From NCBI RefSeq assembly GCF_019774615.1, contig NZ_CP081497.1, positions 744,001 through 808,000 of the forward strand: a DNA stretch of 64,000 bases, read 5' to 3'. Positions within the stretch are counted from its first letter, which is position 1. Every line of letters starts with the position of its first letter. The position numbers and the translations under genes were made by a program. The notes beneath the pieces are model-generated. The model was not told the DNA's origin, made no database searches, and saw only the letters and a program-made list of their open reading frames with translations. Positions 25,102-34,113 of this stretch are shown here, in pieces. The DNA comes from Streptomyces sp. BHT-5-2. Lineage in GTDB: Bacteria > Actinomycetota > Actinomycetes > Streptomycetales > Streptomycetaceae.

Positions 25102-26006
25102 CCGCTCACCAGTCACCGGCACCACCACGTGGCCGCGTCACCTCACAGGGCACCCGAGTCGTCGACCGCAGCAACGACCACATCGTCGAACTCCGCGACA
25201 TCAGCAAGGAGTTCACCGGCGGCACCCTCGCCGTCGACCGGGTCACGCTCGCCGTCGAACCGGGCGGTGTCTTCGGCATCGTCGGCCACAGCGGCGCCGG
25301 CAAGTCCACCCTGCTGCGCCTGATCAACCTGCTGGAGACCCCCACCACCGGCACCGTCACGGTCGACGGACAGGACCTCACCGCCCTCGGCAGTCGTCAA
25401 CTCCGCGCCGCCCGCCGGGACATCGGCATGGTCTTCCAGCAGTTCAACCTCTTCCGCCCCCGCACCGTCCTCGGCAACGTCGCCTACCCGCTGCGGCTGT
25501 CCGGCGCCTCCCGGACACAGGCCCGGGACCGGGCACAGGAGGCCCTGCGTTTCGTCGGACTCGCCGACCAGGCACGGCGCTATCCCGAACAGCTCTCCGG
25601 CGGCCAGCGGCAGCGCGTCGGCATCGCCCGCGCCCTGGCGACCCGCCCCCGCCTCCTCCTCTGCGACGAGGCCACCTCGGCCCTCGACCCGCAGACCACC
25701 CAGGAGGTACTGGCCCTGCTGCGGCGGATCAACGACGAACTCGGCGTCACGATCGTGCTCATCACCCACGAGATGGCGGTCGTGCGGGCGCTCTGCGACC
25801 GGATGGCGGTCATGGACGCCGGACGGATCGTGGAAACCGGCCCGGTCCGCGAGCTGTTCGCCGCCCCGCAGCACCCCACCACCCGCGCCTTCGTCCGCAG
25901 CGCCGTCCAGGCATCACCACTCCTCGACCTGCTCCCCGCGGCACTGCGCAGACACGGTGTGGACGAGGCCGTCGCCGCATCGGTGCTGGCGGAGGTGAGC
26001 ACATGA
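25098..26006 (+). CDS. metN: MetN-type ABC transporter ATPase
   Basis: 302 residues. Walker A GHSGAGKST, Q-loop VFQQFNL, signature LSGGQ, Walker B LLLCDEATSALD and the switch His in LITHEM are all intact. A short C-terminal extension follows the ABC domain, as in MetN proteins, but it seems too short for a complete ACT-like regulatory domain. GTG 25098 overlaps the metQ stop by four bases (GTGA). Confidence 0.88.
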   Translation: MTAHQSPAPPRGRVTSQGTRVVDRSNDHIVELRDISKEFTGGTLAVDRVTLAVEPGGVFGIVGHSGAGKSTLLRLINLLETPTTGTVTVDGQDLTALGSRQLRAARRDIGMVFQQFNLFRPRTVLGNVAYPLRLSGASRTQARDRAQEALRFVGLADQARRYPEQLSGGQRQRVGIARALATRPRLLLCDEATSALDPQTTQEVLALLRRINDELGVTIVLITHEMAVVRALCDRMAVMDAGRIVETGPVRELFAAPQHPTTRAFVRSAVQASPLLDLLPAALRRHGVDEAVAASVLAEVST

Positions 26007-26666
26007 TCCAGCAGGACTGGGGCCTGCTCTGGCCCAAGATCGCCGAAGCCACCGGCGAGACGCTGTACATGGTGCTGGCCACCCTCGCCCTCGCCGGCGT
26101 CCTCGGCCTGGTCGTCGGACTGGCCCTCTACGCCACCCGCAAGGGCGGCCTCCTCCAACAGCGGGTCGTCTTCGCCGTCCTGAGCACACTGGTCAACATC
26201 GTCCGGCCGGTGCCCGCCCTGATCGCCATCGTCGTACTCTCCCCGATGACACGGGAGTTGATCGGCACCGCGGTGGGCACCGACGCGGTGATCCTCCCCA
26301 TGACGGTCATCGCCACGTTCGGGGTGGGCCGCATCGTGGAGAGCAATCTCCTCGCCGTCGAGCCCGGCGTGATCGAGGCGGCCCGCGCGATGGGCACCGG
26401 ACCCGTACGCATCCTGCTGACGGTACTGGTGCCCGAAGCGCTCGGGCCGCTGATCCTCGGCATGACGTTCATGCTGGTGGCACTGATCGACTTCTCGGTC
26501 ATCGCCGGCACGGTCGGCGGCGGGGGAGTCGGCAATCTCGCCATCACCCACGGCTATCTGCGCTTCGACACGGGTGATGGTGGTGACCGTCGTCATCCTC
26601 ATCGTGCTGGTCCAGGCGGCCCAACTGCTCGGCAACTTCCTGTCGCGCAAGGTCCTCAGGCGCTGA
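26003..26666 (+). pseudogene. metI: MetI-type permease gene, frameshifted near the 3' end
   Basis: ATG 26003 overlaps the metN stop. The first 190 residues are a normal MetI permease with the EAA loop (IEAARAMGTGPVRILLTVLV) and ...FSVIAGTVGGGGVGNLAI, then GYLRFDT. After 26572 the frame leaves the family; one base further on the expected last helix appears (VMVVTVVILIVLVQAAQLLG) and ends at TGA 26664-26666. A single extra base or a two-base loss at the GGG near 26573 explains this. Uncorrected, the product would carry a long wrong tail. Either the importer is inactivated or this is a base-calling error. Confidence 0.8.
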
Positions 26667-26767
26667 GACCGACCGCCGCGCACGACGGCCTGGCCACGGG
26701 CGGCCACGGCCAGGCCGTCGCACCCCACCAGGACGGCGTCTTCGGCCTGCCGGCCGACCTCCGCCAC

Positions 26768-27060
26768 CCGCCCGCACCTGGTCCCCACCTGCACCGATGC
26801 CATCAGGCAGGTCAAGCACACCAGGCGCAGCGGCCGGACCGAGAAGACCTGTACACCACCGAGCACTACCAGGACTACCGGAAGACCCGCAGGGGCACCG
26901 AGACCTACCGGCGGGTGGTCCGGCCGGAGCGCTGGTGCGTGAAACTGGACGACGTCAGCGGCGATCCCAAGAAGGACGACGTCTGGAACCGCGTCACCTC
27001 CGCCATCTGGTGCCGGGCACTCGGCACCGACGCCCATGCCCGCCTGCGGCTTCGCCCCGA
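26768..27060 (+). pseudogene. Remnant of a small protein gene
   Basis: In one frame the sequence reads DLYTTEHYQDYRKTRRGTET, then YRRVVRPERWCVKLDDVSGD and WNRVTSAIWCRALGTDAHARL. This looks like true protein, with many aromatic and charged residues, but no start codon or N-terminus precedes it. It may be the soluble tail of a small membrane protein whose first part was lost. Family not recognised. Confidence 0.4.
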
Positions 27061-27084
27061 CCGGAACCGGTTGCCGAACCGAAC

Positions 27085-27115
27085 CAGGCGGCCGTTCGCT
27101 CCGTACGGCCGCCTG
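27085..27115. terminator. Stem-loop after the dienelactone hydrolase gene
   Basis: An 11-bp perfect stem (CAGGCGGCCGT with ACGGCCGCCTG) and a 9-base loop, 16 bases past the stop of the minus-strand hydrolase. Confidence 0.7.
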
Positions 27116-27131
27116 CCTCGGCCCGGGTGCC

Positions 27132-27887
27132 TCAGAGCGTCCGGCCGAAGAGATCCAGCAGCGCCCGCCAGTGCCGCTCGGCCGCCTCCGGGTTGTACAC
27201 CGCGGTGTCCTTCTGGGTGTACCCGTGGTGGGCGCCCTCGTACAGCTCGCTGCGGTACCGCACCCCGGCGGCGTCCAGGGTCCGCTCCAGCGTCTTGATC
27301 TGCTCGGGCGTCATCGACGTGTCCTCGTCGGCGTGACCGAAGTACAGCTCCGCCGTGATGCGGTCGGCGAGCCGGTGCGGACTGTCCTCGGCGTCGGTGA
27401 CCACCCGGCCGGCGTGGAAGGCGGCCGCGGCCGCGATCCGGTCCGGGTACGCCGCGGCGGTACGGATGGCCAGCACACCACCCATGCAGTAACCGGTGGT
27501 GCCCACCGGACCGTCCGCGACCAGGGGCGACGCGGACAGCCAGTCGAGATACACACCGGCGTCCCGCATCGCCACGTCCGGGGTGAGGGCCTGCAGGATC
27601 GGGCCGAGCTTGGCGAAGATCTCGGGCCGCTCGGTCAGGTCGATGTGCTCCGGCAGCTCCACCACCGGCGCGCGCCCGGCGCGGTGGACGACATTGGGCA
27701 TCAGCACCGTGTATCCGTGTCCGGCCAGGCGCCGGGCCATCTCCTGCAGCGCGGGGCGCACCCCGAAGGCGTCCATGTACAGCAGGACGCCGGGGTGCGG
27801 AGCGCCGTCGTCGGGGTGGGCGAGATAGGCGTCGGCGGTCCCGTCCGGTGTGGGCAGGTCGATCGATTCACCATGCACGTTGGTCAT
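27132..27887 (-). CDS. Dienelactone hydrolase family protein
   Basis: 251 residues. The nucleophile is Cys in GYCMGG, with Asp in GHADEDTS and His in GAHHGY; this Cys-Asp-His triad is that of dienelactone hydrolases, which open lactone rings in aromatic degradation. Bacterial members often have other or unknown substrates. AAGG lies about 8 bases before ATG 27887. Single gene. Confidence 0.87.
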   Translation of the reverse strand: MTNVHGESIDLPTPDGTADAYLAHPDDGAPHPGVLLYMDAFGVRPALQEMARRLAGHGYTVLMPNVVHRAGRAPVVELPEHIDLTERPEIFAKLGPILQALTPDVAMRDAGVYLDWLSASPLVADGPVGTTGYCMGGVLAIRTAAAYPDRIAAAAAFHAGRVVTDAEDSPHRLADRITAELYFGHADEDTSMTPEQIKTLERTLDAAGVRYRSELYEGAHHGYTQKDTAVYNPEAAERHWRALLDLFGRTL

Positions 27888-28128
27888 CTTCACACCTTTT
27901 CTCAGACATCCGGGCGACGCACCACAAGCGGCCGCCCCTCCACCGACCGGCTTCACGGCCGGCGGACCTCCACACGGTAACCCCTTGCCGCGTACAACTT
28001 CCGCCCAGGGAGCCCGGGTAGGGGTTCCCGGACCGTACGCGGGCAGGGGTGCGAGGACGTACGGGTCGGGAACCGGCGGCGGAACCTCGTGCCCGGCCCG
28101 TGCCTGGCGGAGCGGACCTGACGTCGCG

Positions 28129-28893
28129 TCAGGCATCTGCTCCGTCCACAGTCCCCGCGTACCGGCGGACAACCGGTGCCAGATAGTCCACGCACGGCCC
28201 GTCCAGGCCCGCCAGCTCTTCCGGCGCGCGCACCAGGCGGATCCGGTCGAGTTCCGGTGCGCGCCCCTGCGCCGCCTCCGACGAGGCGACCGCCGCATAC
28301 CGTTCGAGCAGCCAGGACGCCGGCCGGACGGGCGCGCGGAACAGTACCCCGACACTTCTGCGCACCCCGCGCGTGACCAGCCACAGGCTCAGTTCCTCGG
28401 GTGACGCCTCGTGCCCGGTCTCCTCGGCCAGTTCCCGGGCGGCGTACCACCGGAGCGTTGCGAGATCGAGCGTCACGTGGGGAGCGGGTGGTTCGAGGGA
28501 GCCGCCGGGCAGCTGCCAGCGCCCCGGCGCGGCCGTCCACGAGGACTGCCGACCCACCAGCATCCGTCCGTCGTCCGAGGGCTGCACCACGGCGACGAAC
28601 AGGCCCGGCAGCCATGCCGTGACGCCCGGGACCCGGCGCACGGCGTAGTGCCGGTAGGTCGTCCGCACCCAGGAGACGACCACACCGTCGGGGCCCTCCT
28701 GCGCCAGGCCCGCACATGCCACCACCGGCCCGTCGAACAGGCTCGGGTTGGCCCGCACCGCCGCGTCCCAGGCACGGTCCATGACCAGCCGTTCGTCGGA
28801 CGACAACCCCGGTGCGGGGACTTCCACCAGCCGCACCCGCCGCACCTCCAGCACCTCCGCGCCGGAGGCGGCACCCGAGGACGACTCCGTCAC
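28129..28893 (-). CDS. NUDIX domain protein
   Basis: 254 residues. The NUDIX box is readable as GGSLEPP followed by ATLRWYAARELAEETGHE, the REL-EETG core of a pyrophosphohydrolase acting on nucleoside diphosphate derivatives. Roughly 90 residues precede the domain. GTG 28893 has a strong GGGGAGG 7 bases upstream. The substrate cannot be predicted. Confidence 0.8.
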   Translation of the reverse strand: MTESSSGAASGAEVLEVRRVRLVEVPAPGLSSDERLVMDRAWDAAVRANPSLFDGPVVACAGLAQEGPDGVVVSWVRTTYRHYAVRRVPGVTAWLPGLFVAVVQPSDDGRMLVGRQSSWTAAPGRWQLPGGSLEPPAPHVTLDLATLRWYAARELAEETGHEASPEELSLWLVTRGVRRSVGVLFRAPVRPASWLLERYAAVASSEAAQGRAPELDRIRLVRAPEELAGLDGPCVDYLAPVVRRYAGTVDGADA

Positions 28894-29349
28894 GACCGCA
28901 CCTCCCCACGCCGCGGTCCGGCCGCACCCGCCGCCCACCATGGTTCGAGTGGAGCAGCGCCTCGAATCCGACGGCGAAGTTCCAGGCCGGCACCATGACG
29001 GCGAGTACGGCAGGCGATCTCGAAGAGCGGCAGCAGCATGTCCACAGGATCGCGCACCGCGCCGTGGTGGTGATGCCCTCGCGGCCGGGTCGTGCCGTGG
29101 GAACGCCCGCCGTCCGGGTGAGGACAGGCGGGCGGGAAGGTATCGTGGGCGCACCGGACCGGGCGGGAACTCAACCCCTGCAAAGCTTCCAACTGGGCTG
29201 GTTCATAGGGGAGTTGCGAGGGCGAGCGGCACGCTGACGGCGCGCCGGCAGGCACGCCGCGGATCGGGTCGGGGAGTGGCTGGGGCGTGCGGGCCCGCCG
29301 GTGGGGTGATCCACGCGGCAGGCACGCACCCACGCCGTGTCCGGCGGTG
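28894..29349. other. Intergenic stretch, no gene found
   Basis: About 450 bases between the NUDIX gene and the lysine-rich protein gene. Short ORFs in several frames lack coding bias. A lower-GC patch lies at 29170-29215. Nothing assigned. Confidence 0.5.
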
Positions 29350-30012
29350 TCAGGCAGCCGCGTAGGTACCCCGACCCGGGCGGGTGACCAGGTCGGTCTT
29401 CTTCACGGCCCGGTCCAGGGTGTTCCGCACGGACTCGATCTGGCCCGGGGTGGCATCCCGGCCCAGTGCCGTGTTGATGTCCCGGGGACGCATCGGCTCG
29501 CCGGCCTTCTTCAGCACCTCCAACGCGGCGTCCAGCAGGCTGCCGGACTCCTGCTCCGCCGCGCCCGGCTGCTTGGCCGCGACGGCAGGCTTGGTGGCTG
29601 CCTTCTTCGCCCTGGGCTTCGCCGCCGCGGGCTTCTTGGCGGCCGCCTTCTTCGCCGGGCGACGCTTGGTACGGGGCGACGTCGCAGTTCGCGGCTGCGG
29701 AACGACGGACGCCTCGACGGCAGGCTCCGCAACGGCCTCCGCTCCGGGCTCGGCCGCAACCGCCGCCGAGGCCACCTCGGCGCCAGTCGCGTCGGCCGAC
29801 ACTCCGGCGAAGGCCGAGCCGGCGGCCACGGGCTGCCTGTCGGAGTGATCGGCGCTGGTCAAGACACGAAGGTGTTCCAGGGCACTGCGGGCGGAAGTCG
29901 CCTGCTGCACCACGGCGTCGAGTTGGTTGCGAAGGTGCCGCTCCTGCTCTTCGAGCTCGGGCAGCACGCCTTCGAGATTCTGGATGGTCTGATGGAGAAC
30001 GGACTCAGTCAT
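29350..30012 (-). CDS. Lys/Ala-rich protein with coiled coil and C-terminal winged helix
   Basis: 220 residues in three parts. Residues 1-50 form a coiled coil (LEGVLPELEEQERHLRNQLD). Residues 60-150 are a low-complexity linker with Lys-Ala-Pro repeats like those of histone H1 and AlgP (KRRPAKKAAAKKPAAAKPRA). The last 65 residues look like a winged helix (LLDAALEVLKKAGEPMRPRD, then INTALGRDATPGQIESVRNT). DNA binding by both tail and C-terminal domain is likely, so a nucleoid-associated or regulatory role is the best guess. AGGA lies 5 bases before ATG 30012. Confidence 0.72.
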   Translation of the reverse strand: MTESVLHQTIQNLEGVLPELEEQERHLRNQLDAVVQQATSARSALEHLRVLTSADHSDRQPVAAGSAFAGVSADATGAEVASAAVAAEPGAEAVAEPAVEASVVPQPRTATSPRTKRRPAKKAAAKKPAAAKPRAKKAATKPAVAAKQPGAAEQESGSLLDAALEVLKKAGEPMRPRDINTALGRDATPGQIESVRNTLDRAVKKTDLVTRPGRGTYAAA

Positions 30013-30376
30013 GTGTTTCCTAACCTCACGGGGGAATGAGATTCCAGTCACCATACGCCCAACGACCGTGAGGCGGGAGAGGGGACGGCCTTGCAGTGAC
30101 GAACTGACCGACTCGTGACCTGGTATCGAAGGCCGATCCCTGACTGTGGGAGATGCTTCGGGCATAGGACCGTCGGCTGACTGGAAGTGCCCGGGCCGGT
30201 GGCGATACCCGCGGGAGCCGTGCGGCAACTGGTGCCTTGGCGGAAGTCGGCGGCAGTCGGGGCCAACGCGCCGCCTGCGCCCGGCCGGTGTTCGGGGCGC
30301 ACCTCAGGCGGCCCGGGTTCCATAGGCGTTCAGGCGTGCGACGCGTACGTCCCGCGTGTGCGGAGCCGGTGCCGAT
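30013..30376. other. Intergenic stretch, no gene found
   Basis: About 360 bases upstream of the lysine-rich protein gene. ORFs here have no coding bias. Probably holds that gene's promoter; boxes not assigned. Confidence 0.5.
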
Positions 30377-30700
30377 TCAGTCGTCCGGGGTCTGCGCCAA
30401 GCGGAGCGCGTTGTCCTGAACCCGGCGCAACAGGCGCTGCAACTGGTCGCGTTCGGTTGCGCCAAAACCTGCGTAGAGGGCCTCCTCGGCCCGTTCCTCA
30501 ACGGCCCACAGGGCGGCGATGGCCTGCCTGCCCTGGGCGGTGAGGACGAAGTCGGCAGGGTCGTCCGCGGCGGGCTCGACATGTCCGCGGTCGAGCAACG
30601 GCGCGACCGCGTCCCGCACTTCCGCCGAACCGGCACCGATATCGCGGCCCAGTCGTTCGAGCGGCGTGCGCAGTTCGCAGGCGAGCACCATCAACGGCAC
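30377..30700 (-). CDS. Short MarR-like protein, possibly N-terminally truncated
   Basis: 107 residues from GTG 30700. It reads TPLERLGRDIGAGSAEVRDA, then VAPLLDRGHVEPAADD and FVLTAQGRQAIAALW: a helix-turn-helix plus wing in MarR order, followed by the long C-terminal helix. The first helices of a normal MarR protein (about 140 residues) are missing. It begins two bases after the stop of a decayed gene, so it may itself be the surviving part of a broken regulator. Confidence 0.5.
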   Translation of the reverse strand: MPLMVLACELRTPLERLGRDIGAGSAEVRDAVAPLLDRGHVEPAADDPADFVLTAQGRQAIAALWAVEERAEEALYAGFGATERDQLQRLLRRVQDNALRLAQTPDD

Positions 30701-30702
30701 CG

Positions 30703-31000
30703 CTAGGAATCGGATGCCTGGGCCGGCGCCGGGAGATGGGCGACCGCCAGCCAGTCCACCGGTTTCGCGGCTCCGGTGATCTTGCGCAGCAGCCCTGCGC
30801 GCACGGGGGGACGGGCACCTGCGCGTCGTTGAGCTCCTGGTACGGGCGCCGGTCGGCGGTCGCGGCGTCCACCGTCGTCAGCGCGTACGCCAGGCGTGCG
30901 CCGGCGGCCCGCGACTGGCGGATCAGACCCGCTCCCTCGACCAGGCAGGGACCGGCGGCGTTTCGGCGGCGAGAGCCGCGGTGAGGCGTGCGGATTCCGT
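30703..31000 (-). pseudogene. 3' remnant of an unidentified gene
   Basis: Two frames together give protein-like sequence. One reads GAGLIRQSRAAGARLAYALT and DAATADRRPYQELNDAQVPV; the other continues LLRKITGAAKPVDWLAVAHL and stops at 30703. The start is lost near the LysR stop. Family not identified. Confidence 0.35.
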
Positions 31001-31020
31001 CGGGCGTCGGGCGTCGAGTG

Positions 31021-31920
31021 TCAGACGTCGGTCACGACCCGTTCGGTGATCAGTTCGGCCAACTGCCGTGCGGGAGCAGTGGGGTTGACGGGGTGGACGA
31101 GCTCCGTGCGATGGACCAGGCGGGGTTCGGAAACGGTGATGGCGGCGACGCCCGGGAGGGTGGTTGCCACCGACAGCGGCAGTGCGGTCAGGCCGTGCCC
31201 GGCGGCAGCCAGGGCCGCCAGGCCGTGCAGGTCGGTGCCGCGGTGCCGGATCCGTGCCCCGAACCCCTCGGTGCGGCAGACCGCCCGCAGCCGGTCCAGG
31301 GGGACAGCGGTGTCGGGGGCGTCGATCCACTGTGCCTGGGACAGATCGGTCAGCCGCACCGCACGGCGCCGCGCCAGGGGGTGACCGTGCGGGAACAGCA
31401 CCGACAGGGCCTCCTCGGCCGCCGCGAGCGTGACGGTGGGACCGAGATCGGGCATCGGGAGCGGATCGCTGGGGGCGGCCGCGCCGTCGACGAACCCGGC
31501 GTCGGCACGCCCGGTGAACACCTCCGCCAGCACCGCCTCCCGGCCCATGACCCGCACCTCCAACTCCAGCGCGTGGGTGGCGGCGCGCAGTTCGGCGAGA
31601 GCCTTCGCCACAGTGGGGGCGAGGGCCGCCGGCGAGCAGGCCACGGTCAGCCGGGTGGGTCGGTCCTGGTGCAGCCGGGCGATGTCCGCACGGGCGGCGT
31701 CCAGCCGCAGCAACAGGGCCGGGGCGTGTTCCATCAAGCGCGCTCCGGACGCTGTGGGCGCCACCGGCCGGCGCTCGACCAGCCGACTGCCCAAGTCGGT
31801 TTCCAGGGCGGCGATGTGCTGGGAGACCGCGGACTGGGTGTAACCGAGCGCCACCGCGGCACCGGAGAACGAGCGGTGGTCGACAACCGCAACAAAGGTG
31901 CGCAGCAGATGCGGATCCAT
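31021..31920 (-). CDS. LysR family transcriptional regulator
   Basis: 299 residues: an N-terminal helix-turn-helix (MDPHLLRTFVAVVDHRSFSG, then GYTQSAVSQHIAALE) and a periplasmic-binding-like effector domain. ATG 31920 is preceded by a GATACT -10 only 7 bases away and has no ribosome site, so the mRNA is probably leaderless. Divergent from the CTP-synthase-tail-like gene 94 bases away, the likely target. Confidence 0.88.
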   Translation of the reverse strand: MDPHLLRTFVAVVDHRSFSGAAVALGYTQSAVSQHIAALETDLGSRLVERRPVAPTASGARLMEHAPALLLRLDAARADIARLHQDRPTRLTVACSPAALAPTVAKALAELRAATHALELEVRVMGREAVLAEVFTGRADAGFVDGAAAPSDPLPMPDLGPTVTLAAAEEALSVLFPHGHPLARRRAVRLTDLSQAQWIDAPDTAVPLDRLRAVCRTEGFGARIRHRGTDLHGLAALAAAGHGLTALPLSVATTLPGVAAITVSEPRLVHRTELVHPVNPTAPARQLAELITERVVTDV

Positions 31921-32014
31921 GGACCGCAGTATCGCATCTGCATCAGAATCCCTTATCCGTAGTGCATGAATCATCGTTGGACCTGATGCCGCGGCGCACA
32001 GCAGGATGACTGCC

Positions 32015-32815
32015 ATGAACGACAGGACATCCATCCCACGCGCCTCAGGCTCCCCACGTACCGCGGGCCCCGCACCCCTCGCTCCCGCCGCGCCGTCGGA
32101 GCGCAGCGCGCCCCTGGCCCGCCTCGCCCTCGTAGGCGACCGCTCCGAAGCCGTCCGCTCGCACCACCGCATCCCCGGCCTCCTCGACGCGCTCCGCGTC
32201 CGCGACGGACTCGACCTGGACGCCTACTGGATCCCCTCCGACGACGCGGACGAGGACCTGACCGGCTTCGACGCGATCTGGGTGCTGCCAGGCAGCCCCT
32301 ACCGCAGCGAGGCCGGCGTCCTGGCCGCGATCCGCACGGCCCGCGAATCCGGCATCCCCTTCCTGGGCACCTGCGGCGGCTTCCAGCACGCGCTGCTGGA
32401 GTTCGCCCGCAACGTCTGTGGCCTGACCCGCGCCGGCCACGCCGAGAACGATCCGCACCTCGCCGAGGAGGACGCGGTGTTCATCCCGCTCGCCTGTTCA
32501 CTCGTCGGCCATGAGGGAACCGTCGACGTCATCCCCGGCTCCCGCTCGGCCGCTCTGCTCGGCACCGAACGCACCCGGGCCCGCTACCACTGCAGCTACG
32601 CCCCCAACCCCCGCCACCTGGACGTGCTGCGCGCCCACGGGCTGGCCTTCACCGGGACCGACGCCGCGGGCGAGGTCCGCATCGCCGAACTGCCCGGCCA
32701 CCCGTTCTTCCTCGCCACCCTCTTCCAGCCCGAACTGGACGGTGACGGCACCCGCGCCCACCCGCTGATCACCGGCCTGGCCACCGCCGCCGTCCAGCAC
32801 GCCCGAACCCGGTGA
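32015..32815 (+). CDS. CTP synthase C-terminal region-related protein
   Basis: A free-standing class I glutamine amidotransferase-like domain of 266 residues, without the synthetase domain of CTP synthase. LALVGDRSEAVRSHHRIPGL begins the fold; FLGTCGGFQHALLEFARNV carries the nucleophile-elbow Cys. The usual His-Pro-Glu is replaced by FQPEL, so the catalytic His is missing and glutaminase activity is doubtful. AGGA lies 8 bases before ATG 32015; ATG 32006 is the alternative. Likely controlled by the divergent LysR protein. Confidence 0.78.
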   Translation: MNDRTSIPRASGSPRTAGPAPLAPAAPSERSAPLARLALVGDRSEAVRSHHRIPGLLDALRVRDGLDLDAYWIPSDDADEDLTGFDAIWVLPGSPYRSEAGVLAAIRTARESGIPFLGTCGGFQHALLEFARNVCGLTRAGHAENDPHLAEEDAVFIPLACSLVGHEGTVDVIPGSRSAALLGTERTRARYHCSYAPNPRHLDVLRAHGLAFTGTDAAGEVRIAELPGHPFFLATLFQPELDGDGTRAHPLITGLATAAVQHARTR

Positions 32816-33009
32816 ACCCGAACGCCGGACGCGGCCGACCGGGCGCCCTCCTATATGCCTGGCTCCGCGCGTGCACCGTGCCGGACGCCCACGCCGGCAG
32901 CCCGCTGGCCCCCGCCCCGGACGCCGCACTCGCCGCCCTACGCGTGGACGGCACCGCCCACCTCACCAGCGCACCATCGGAACGAGCCGCGACCACGGAC
33001 CGCGCCTGA
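32812..33009 (+). CDS. Possible small coupled ORF
   Basis: 65 codons starting at a GTG that overlaps the stop of the preceding gene (GTGA). The product (GALLYAWLRACTVPDAHAGS) has no recognised family and may be chance. Confidence 0.25.
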   Translation: MNPNAGRGRPGALLYAWLRACTVPDAHAGSPLAPAPDAALAALRVDGTAHLTSAPSERAATTDRA

Positions 33010-33086
33010 GCCCGGCCAGTCCGGCCAGGTGTGTCCAGGTCGCCGCCGTGCGAGAGGAGGGGAGGGCAGCCACGGGGCGGTGCTCA

Positions 33087-33449
33087 TCACCGTGAGGTGT
33101 GATGGAGCCGATACGACCCGGCAAGGTCCCGTACCTCCACCGAGGACACCACCTCGTGCGCCTCGTCCCCGGACAGATGCTTGCCGAGCAGGGCCAGCAC
33201 ATCCTCCGACAGCCGGCCCTTCAGCTCGTCCGGACGCCCCGGCAGCAGCCCGACGGCCACATGCACGAAGGCCACCTGCTCGCCCTCCTGGTCACCGACG
33301 TAGGTGTCCGCTGCCGGACGGAAGAAGGTCTTGCACACCCCCGCCGAGCCGCTCCCTTCGAGCACCATGGGGTGCAGCTCCCGCGCGAACGCCTGCCGGT
33401 CGAAGACGCCGGCCAGCTGTGCGGAGTAGTCGACGGTGATGTGGGGCAT
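33087..33449 (-). CDS. 5-carboxymethyl-2-hydroxymuconate isomerase-like tautomerase
   Basis: 120 residues. The N-terminus MPHITVDYSAQL gives the catalytic Pro after Met removal, as in the tautomerase superfamily, and the length fits CHMI. The usual role is in homoprotocatechuate breakdown, but no other gene of that pathway is nearby. GAGAGG lies 6 bases before ATG 33449. Confidence 0.75.
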   Translation of the reverse strand: MPHITVDYSAQLAGVFDRQAFARELHPMVLEGSGSAGVCKTFFRPAADTYVGDQEGEQVAFVHVAVGLLPGRPDELKGRLSEDVLALLGKHLSGDEAHEVVSSVEVRDLAGSYRLHHTSR

Positions 33450-33548
33450 GGGGGACCTCTCGGATGCGTCTTCGCTATGCAACCATTTTCCGCCATGCAC
33501 CGGACGGGCTGTGCCGAGCCCCGGTACTCACCCCCGTGCCGCGGGGTG

Positions 33549-34003
33549 CTACGCGCCCGGGCGCTCGGCCGCGTCGAGGAGGACGCGGGCCAGCTCGTGC
33601 GGCTGGGAGAACATCGGCCAGTGGCCGGTGGCCATCTCGACCAGCTGCCACCGCTCGCCGCTCAGCAGCGCGGCCACGTCAGGCGTCGGCTCGGGACCGT
33701 CGAGCAGGCACTTGACGTACGTCGTGGGCAACTCGCCGAGCGGGCGGGAGAGAACGGCGGGCTCGGTGAGGGTGGCACCGGGATGCGGGGTGGCACCGGC
33801 CACGAGCCGGGCCACCTGCTCGCCGGTGAGCCCCTGGCCCTCGAAGCCGGCCGGGCCCAACGGTGGACAGACCCCTCCGTTCGCGGCTGTCGACGCCTCC
33901 ACCACGGCCCGCCCCTCCGGCCAGCCGCCCGCAGCTGCGGCACCACCTCCTCCCACGCCGAGGACCCCAGCCATGCACCGGCAACCAGCACGAATTCCGT
34001 CAT
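33549..34003 (-). pseudogene. Internally deleted alpha/beta-hydrolase gene
   Basis: From ATG 34003 the first 28 residues are a normal methylesterase-like start (MTEFVLVAGAWLGSSAWEEV VPQL). A different frame then gives only the C-terminal half (VVEASTAANGGVCPPLGP, EPAVLSRPLGELPTTYVKCL, MATGHWPMFSQPHELA with the catalytic His). About 100 residues, including the nucleophile Ser and its strand, are missing. The gene cannot make an active enzyme. Confidence 0.75.
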
Positions 34004-34113
34004 GAGGGAAAGGTAACGGAGGCCACTGACAACGAGCCCGCAACGGAGTGCCCCACCATGGGAATTGGATAGCGTCGAACGACGCTTACCGATCAACTCA
34101 CCCCACTCACGCG

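Noticed and set aside
26667..27298. 431-codon continuation of the metI frame
   Set aside because: After the frameshift the sequence has no relation to permeases and runs through a gene remnant and the antisense of the hydrolase gene.
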